Positions 36,295-41,327 of a stretch of DNA of 41,327 nt are shown here, piece after piece. The stretch covers positions 1-41,327 of the forward strand of contig JACOTW010000011.1 of assembly GCA_016178135.1 (NCBI GenBank). The letters run 5' to 3'. Position 1 is the stretch's first letter; every line of letters starts with the position of its first letter. The notes under the pieces are model-generated. The model was not told the origin of the DNA. It did not search any database and saw only the letters and a list, made by a program, of their open reading frames with translations. Source of the DNA: Candidatus Saccharimonadota bacterium. Its GTDB lineage: Bacteria > Patescibacteriota > Saccharimonadia > Saccharimonadales > JACOTW01. The translations under genes were made by a program, and so were the position numbers.

Positions 36295-37815
36295 ATGCAG
36301 ACTACAAACGAGAAAATAGGTCATTTAATTTACCAGATACGACAAGACAGAGGCCTTACCCAAGCAGCCTTTGCTCGCAAACTCGGCACTAGCCAGAGCG
36401 CAGTTAACCGTATTGAGCATGGCAACCAAAATCTAAGCCTAGAGACACTCGGTCGCATAAGCGACGTCTTAAATAAGCCACTTATTTCAATCAACGGTGG
36501 AGCTATCAACTTACGTATTCAGGGTGGACAAGAATTATCTGGCACTATCGAAGTCAAAACCTCAAAAAACGCAGCTGTCAGTTTACTTATGGCATCTTTA
36601 TTAAATAAAGGTACTACCAGATTACGCAAAATGCCACGCATCGAGGAAGTAAATCGTTTGATTGAAGTTTTACAGAGTATTGGAGTACAAATAAAATGGT
36701 CGAATGATAATGACCTAGAGATCAAACCCCCTCAAAAACTCAATTTGGACTCAATAAATACAGAATCCGCACGCAAAACCAGAAGTGTAATTATGATGTT
36801 TGGCCCATTAATTCATATGTTCAGCGAATTTAAAATCCCCTATGCTGGCGGTTGCAAACTTGGTACACGCAGTATCCGTGCTCATGCGACAGCCATGGAA
36901 GAATTAGGTGTAAATATCGTAGCTAAAACCGGTCATTATACAGTTGACGCCAGCCATAAGCATGCGAACGATGTCGTAATGTATGAAACAAGCGACACCG
37001 CTACAGAAAATCTGATTATGGCGGCCGCGCGTTTTAGTAAACCCATAACCATACATCTTGCCAGCGCTAACTATATGGTTCAGGATCTTTGTTATTTCTT
37101 AAAAAAATTAGGTGTAAAAATAGATGGTATTGGTACAGGCACACTAACCATAACTGGAGTAAAAGACATTAGAAAAAATGTTTCTTATGCACCAAGTGAA
37201 GACCCTATAGAAGCCATGACCTTTATTACAGCAGCAATAGTTACAAATTCTGCAATAACGGTAGCGCGTTCACCAATTGATTTTTTGCGTTTGGAACTGC
37301 TAAAACTAAAACACATGGGTCTAAAATTTAAGGTAGGTGCAACATACAAGGCCGAAAATGGCTACACCGATCTGACGGATATAATAATTAAAAAACATGA
37401 CGGCACATTGATAGCACTTGAAGACAAAATTCATGCTAATCCACATCCGGGTATTAACATTGATAATTTGCCCTTATTTGGTGCTATTGCCGCAGTTACT
37501 AAGGGTCGCACGCTCATACATGACTGGTTTTATGAAGACCGTGCTATTTATTTTACCGAACTGCGTAAACTTGGAGTAAATGTTTCTTTGGTTGACCCGC
37601 ACAGGGTCTACATAGATGGGCCAGCAAAATGGAATGCTGCCGACGTAACTTGTCCACCTGCCCTAAGGCCAGCCATAATTATCCTGCTTGGCATGCTGGC
37701 AGCACCCGGTGTATCGATACTTCGCAACGTTTATTCTATAAATCGCGGTTACGAAGATTTTGCTAAACGCCTAAACAGTGTTGGGGCCCAAATAACAGTC
37801 ATGCACGATTTGTAG
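36295..37815 (+). CDS. murA: UDP-N-acetylglucosamine 1-carboxyvinyltransferase with N-terminal XRE HTH domain
   Basis: N-terminal IRQDRGLTQAAFARKLGTSQSAVNRIEHGNQNLSLETL; MurA IQGGQELSGTIEVKTSKNAA, GGCKLGTRSIRAH. Confidence 0.92.
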   Translation: MQTTNEKIGHLIYQIRQDRGLTQAAFARKLGTSQSAVNRIEHGNQNLSLETLGRISDVLNKPLISINGGAINLRIQGGQELSGTIEVKTSKNAAVSLLMASLLNKGTTRLRKMPRIEEVNRLIEVLQSIGVQIKWSNDNDLEIKPPQKLNLDSINTESARKTRSVIMMFGPLIHMFSEFKIPYAGGCKLGTRSIRAHATAMEELGVNIVAKTGHYTVDASHKHANDVVMYETSDTATENLIMAAARFSKPITIHLASANYMVQDLCYFLKKLGVKIDGIGTGTLTITGVKDIRKNVSYAPSEDPIEAMTFITAAIVTNSAITVARSPIDFLRLELLKLKHMGLKFKVGATYKAENGYTDLTDIIIKKHDGTLIALEDKIHANPHPGINIDNLPLFGAIAAVTKGRTLIHDWFYEDRAIYFTELRKLGVNVSLVDPHRVYIDGPAKWNAADVTCPPALRPAIIILLGMLAAPGVSILRNVYSINRGYEDFAKRLNSVGAQITVMHDL

Positions 37816-37841
37816 AAACTTATGATATAATCACCCCTGTT

Positions 37842-37916
37842 GCGGGATTCGTATAACGGTTAATATGTGAGTTTTCCAAACTCAAGACGGGGTTTCGACT
37901 ACCCCATCCCGCACCA
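37842..37916 (+). tRNA. tRNA-Gly(UCC), CCA encoded
   Basis: GCGGGAT/ATCCCGC, loop TTTCCAA. Confidence 0.92.
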
Positions 37917-37993
37917 AACATTGCGTGGCAGTGCATTTACCATTTAACAGTGAATTGAAAAATGATAATTGCTTTTGCCGTAGCAAAAGATAT

Positions 37994-38070
37994 GCCCCGG
38001 TAGCTCAGCTGGATAGAGCAAGTGGGTTCTAACCATTAGGTCGGGGGTTCGAATCCCTCCCGGGGTACCA
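37994..38070 (+). tRNA. tRNA-Arg(UCU), CCA encoded
   Basis: GCCCCGG/CCGGGGT, loop GTTCTAA. Confidence 0.93.
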
Positions 38071-38178
38071 TGCGAGATTCAATTAGTAGACGTCAGAACC
38101 GTAAAAGATATTACTGGGGCCAGGAGCGGAAACTTTTTCTGTAATAAAACTTGTCAGGCAATATGGCGAAATTCTGTT

Positions 38179-38433
38179 TTGCATATAGAGAATAATCACT
38201 CAAACTGGAACGGTGGAACGGCATCATACAGAAGCATTCTGATAAGATATGGGGAACTACGAGTTTGTGACAAATGTAAAACTGTAGACAAAAGAGTTCT
38301 GGCAGTGCATCATAAGGATAGAAACCGCAAGAACAAAGTTGTTTCAAACCTGGTCTGGCTGTGTCATAATTGTCACTTCTTGGTCCATCATCACAAAGAT
38401 GAGTCAATTGGGTTTTTGGTGCCTGTAGCATAG
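38179..38433 (+). CDS. HNH endonuclease-like protein, probably 5'-truncated
   Basis: NHSNWNGGTASYR..CDKCKTVDKRVLAVHHKDRNRKNKVVSNLVWLCHNCHFLVHHH. Confidence 0.75.
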   Translation: MHIENNHSNWNGGTASYRSILIRYGELRVCDKCKTVDKRVLAVHHKDRNRKNKVVSNLVWLCHNCHFLVHHHKDESIGFLVPVA

Positions 38434-38496
38434 CTGGCCTAATGCGTCGGGTTGTGGTTCCGAAGATCGCGAGTTCGAATCTCGTCAGGCACCCCA
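38418..38496 (+). tRNA. tRNA-His(GUG), CCA encoded
   Basis: GTGCCTG/CAGGCAC with G-1:C73, loop TTGTGGT. Confidence 0.92.
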
Positions 38497-38521
38497 ATAA
38501 ATTATAATAGAAGGTTTTTAG

Positions 38522-40357
38522 GTGATTAAAAAAGTTATTAAATTTTTTAAACATTACAAGCAACTTGGTTTTGTTGTTGTTTCAATTCTGGCGGGGCTGG
38601 GGTTGGACCTAGGAGGTTATGATATCGCCGCGCACTGGATTCTGGGCATCAGTGCATCCATCAATCTCATGCCATTGCTATGGGGTATGTTACAAGACCT
38701 GCGCAGTGGCAAATACGGAGTCGACATATTAGCTGCAACGGCCATATTAACCTCCGTAGTATTGCAAGAATTTTGGGCCGCAATGGTTATCGTAGTGATG
38801 CTGACTGGCGGAGAAGCCTTGGAAGATTACGCCGAGCGACGCGCCAAAAAAGAATTGACCGCCCTGCTATCACGCAAACCCAAAAAAGCCCATGTTTTAC
38901 GCAAGGGCAAAACACTTGAACTAAAAGTAAGCGATATTGTGGTTGGAGATAAAGTCATCATTCTGCCAGGTGAAGTTGTCCCTGTTGACGGGGCAATTAT
39001 AGAAGGCACGTCTGACTTTGATGAATCCGCGCTGACTGGCGAAAGCATGTTGCTTACCAAACAGGTGGGGGATCAACTTTTGAGTGGCTCTATCAATATT
39101 GAAGGCGCGGTAACTATCAAAGCGTCTCACAGTGCCGCGGATAGTCAGTATCAACAAATCATTAAACTGGTACAATCCGCCGCGGCATCGCAAGCACCGT
39201 TTGTGCGACTGGCAGATCGCTATAGCATCCCGTTTACAATATTGGCCTTTATGATAGCTGGGACGGCATGGTTGGTGACTGGTGACGCTATAAGATTTCT
39301 AGAAGTTATAGTTGTAGCTACTCCCTGCCCTCTGCTACTTGGCGCGCCGATTGCCCTAATATCGGGTATGAGTCGAGCGGCCAAACACGGAATCATTGTC
39401 AAAACTGGATCAGCCCTAGAACGACTGGGGCAAGTAGAAACAATTGCATTCGACAAAACCGGCACACTGACCCGCGGGGCTCCCACCGTAGGGTCAATCA
39501 AGTCATACAACGGATTTAGCAAACAAGACATATTGCGCTATGCTGCTGCACTCGAACAAAGCTCTCCACATGTTCTAGCACAAGCCGTAGTAACCGCAGC
39601 CAAGGATGAAGGGATCAAAATCAACCCTGCCAAACAAGTCAAAGAAGTTGTCGGTCATGGATTGATGGGTCGTTTGCAGGGAAAGACAATTATCATTGGA
39701 CGTGCCTTCTATATACAACAATCTGGGATTAAAATCCCGCACGATCTTTCACATAAACAAACTACCAGCTATCTTGCAATTGACGGGAAACTGGCGGGGA
39801 GTATTAGTTTCGTTGACGAAGTTCGACCAGAGACAAAAAATATGCTTACCAAATTAAAAGAGTATGGGATCAAACATACTCTAATGGTCACTGGCGACAA
39901 CAACGCAACCGCACAAGCAATCGCAAAACAAGCTGGCATAGAAACCGTTGTTGCTGACTGTCTGCCTGGTGACAAAATTCACGCGATAGAAAATGTGCGC
40001 TACAAACCAGTAGCATTTGTCGGCGATGGCGTCAATGACGCGCCAGTTCTGACAGCCGCCGATGTAGGTATCGCACTTGGCGCGCGTGGCTCGACTGCAG
40101 CCAGCGAATCAGCTGATATTGTTATACTCCTTGACGACGTAGAAAAAGTTGCCGAAAGCCTAAAAATCGCTAAACGAACATTTTACATAGCAAAACAAAG
40201 TATTTTGATGGGGATTCTCATGAGCATTGGGCTTATGGGTATCTTTGCAACTGGACGATTCAAGCCCGTCCATGGTGCCCTGATTCAGGAACTTGTCGAC
40301 GTAACCGTTATATTTAATGCCCTACGCGCCCACGGATCATTCAAAAAACAGAGCTAA
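38522..40357 (+). CDS. heavy-metal P-type ATPase (P1B-like, TPCPLL motif, no N-terminal HMA)
   Basis: DESALTGES, VVATPCPLLLGAP, FDKTGTLTRG, VAFVGDGVNDAPVL. Confidence 0.93.
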   Translation: MIKKVIKFFKHYKQLGFVVVSILAGLGLDLGGYDIAAHWILGISASINLMPLLWGMLQDLRSGKYGVDILAATAILTSVVLQEFWAAMVIVVMLTGGEALEDYAERRAKKELTALLSRKPKKAHVLRKGKTLELKVSDIVVGDKVIILPGEVVPVDGAIIEGTSDFDESALTGESMLLTKQVGDQLLSGSINIEGAVTIKASHSAADSQYQQIIKLVQSAAASQAPFVRLADRYSIPFTILAFMIAGTAWLVTGDAIRFLEVIVVATPCPLLLGAPIALISGMSRAAKHGIIVKTGSALERLGQVETIAFDKTGTLTRGAPTVGSIKSYNGFSKQDILRYAAALEQSSPHVLAQAVVTAAKDEGIKINPAKQVKEVVGHGLMGRLQGKTIIIGRAFYIQQSGIKIPHDLSHKQTTSYLAIDGKLAGSISFVDEVRPETKNMLTKLKEYGIKHTLMVTGDNNATAQAIAKQAGIETVVADCLPGDKIHAIENVRYKPVAFVGDGVNDAPVLTAADVGIALGARGSTAASESADIVILLDDVEKVAESLKIAKRTFYIAKQSILMGILMSIGLMGIFATGRFKPVHGALIQELVDVTVIFNALRAHGSFKKQS

Positions 40358-41016
40358 AGCATTATCAATACGACATACGTGACTAATGGTACGGTAATAT
40401 TATCAGTGCCCCAAAGCGAAATGTTTTCTACGACGGTAGTCAAGATTGGTAAATATATTAAAACAACCCACGAAATATGCGTAGCTGTAGGCGCGCCATA
40501 CGCCATCGCCCAACAAGTAATTAAAAAAACAGTTACGAAGAACACCCCTGTACCAACCAGACTTTTGGTGTGACTAAAAACATGATAGCTATTCCCTTTG
40601 CCGTAAGTCGTCCCAATCACCGCTGCTAATCCATCGGCCAATCCAAGATTCAGGATGGCGGTAATAAAAATCCAATTCGCGGGGGCTAGGATAGCTAACG
40701 TGATAATCGAAAGTGGATATAAATACTCACCAGCAGACAGTCGCCCAACTTGGCGCATCCATGGAAACAGTTGCCAGTATCTAGCAATCAAAATAATTAC
40801 AAAAAATAATACTTCCAAAATAATTATGGTGTGGTAATTGGTAATAATGGATAGACCAACGATAACCACTGCGTGAGCTATATGAACAATTTTTCGGCTG
40901 ACCTCATGTGAGGGGTGCCAGGTATGGTGGATTATCCAGAGACCCGCACAAAAAACAACGGAGCCCAACAGCAAAGATACAAAAAACCATACAGTCATTA
41001 GATAACATTGTAGCAA
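40354..41016 (-). CDS. dolichol/phytol kinase-like (SEC59/DGK1/VTE5-type) membrane protein
   Basis: SRKIVHIAHA, NLGLADGLAAVIGTTYGK, KSLVGTGVFF, VENISLWGTDNITVPL. Confidence 0.75.
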   Translation of the reverse strand: MLQCYLMTVWFFVSLLLGSVVFCAGLWIIHHTWHPSHEVSRKIVHIAHAVVIVGLSIITNYHTIIILEVLFFVIILIARYWQLFPWMRQVGRLSAGEYLYPLSIITLAILAPANWIFITAILNLGLADGLAAVIGTTYGKGNSYHVFSHTKSLVGTGVFFVTVFLITCWAMAYGAPTATHISWVVLIYLPILTTVVENISLWGTDNITVPLVTYVVLIML

Positions 41017-41086
41017 ACAATCGTGATTGGTTTCGATGCAATTTGATTATGGATCTAGGCTAAATCTCTGCTGGCTAACCATAGGA

Positions 41087-41188
41087 ACCTAGGAACCGAG
41101 GAACCGAGGAACTGTCCCTTAACAGATGGCGAGGAACCGAGGAACTGTCCCTTCGAGGAACCGAGGAACTGTCCCTTAACAGATGAGG
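41087..41188. repeat. tandem REP-like units
   Basis: CGAGGAACCGAGGAACTGTCCCTT(AACAGATG) repeated three times. Confidence 0.85.
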
Positions 41189-41191
41189 GAA

Positions 41192-41327
41192 TTACAAATT
41201 GGCTAGTTCGTACTTTAGCTCATCTAGCATTTGTTTGTTTTCTTCATAGTCGGCAACGAACTCCAGGTAACTTTGGCGATCATAATCGAATTGGGCAAGC
41301 ACTTTTTGGGTTTGTAGCCACTCCGGC
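41192..41327 (-). CDS. C-terminus of probable REP-associated/IS200-like Y1 transposase (partial)
   Basis: PEWLQTQKVLAQFDYDRQSYLEFVADYEENKQMLDELKYELANL*; typical PEWL..VL..F tail next to REP array. Confidence 0.6.
   Translation of the reverse strand, partial: PEWLQTQKVLAQFDYDRQSYLEFVADYEENKQMLDELKYELANL

Noticed and set aside
38111-38563. 150-aa minus-strand ORF
   Set aside because: Antisense to HNH and tRNA-His
41087-41188. Possible CRISPR array
   Set aside because: Repeat units are nearly contiguous with no unique ~30-nt spacers; REP-like array fits better

Overview
AT-rich bacterial chromosome segment with compact housekeeping genes. The gene set resembles a Patescibacteria/Saccharibacteria-like genome, but this taxonomy is inference only. 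Core content: pyrimidine genes (pyrC, pyrD, pyrE-like, pyrF), folate/one-carbon genes (folD, folA, folC, glyA), murA and murB, a 7TM-type histidine kinase, two single-domain response regulators, an ABC transporter, a metal P-type ATPase, a trehalase-like GH and a GH26-like secreted enzyme, an LPXTG/DUF11-like surface protein, a toxin-antitoxin pair, a LexA-like repressor, and tRNA genes for Lys(CUU), Arg(UCG), Gly(UCC), Arg(UCU) and His(GUG).

Two undescribed-looking repeat systems stand out. (1) A 158-bp palindromic-end element has at least four recognisable copies and a probable degenerate fifth. It makes a ~4-bp target duplication, so the net insertion is 162 bp = 54 codons. It sits precisely in frame inside folA (DHFR) and, as an in-frame shortened copy, inside the trehalase gene. 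It is open on both strands. (2) A ~142-bp structured element occurs three times. It consists of a target-complementary strand, a tRNA variable-loop/T-stem mimic, a three-hairpin core with compensatory changes, and a T-loop-to-CCA tRNA 3' end. The tRNA-derived parts match the adjacent tRNA (Lys or Arg).

Also notable: REP-like repeats next to the C-terminus of a probable REP-associated transposase, other foldback/MITE-like elements, a GC-rich island, an XRE-MurA fusion, leaderless promoter architecture, and endonuclease genes abutting tRNAs or tRNA-like remnants.
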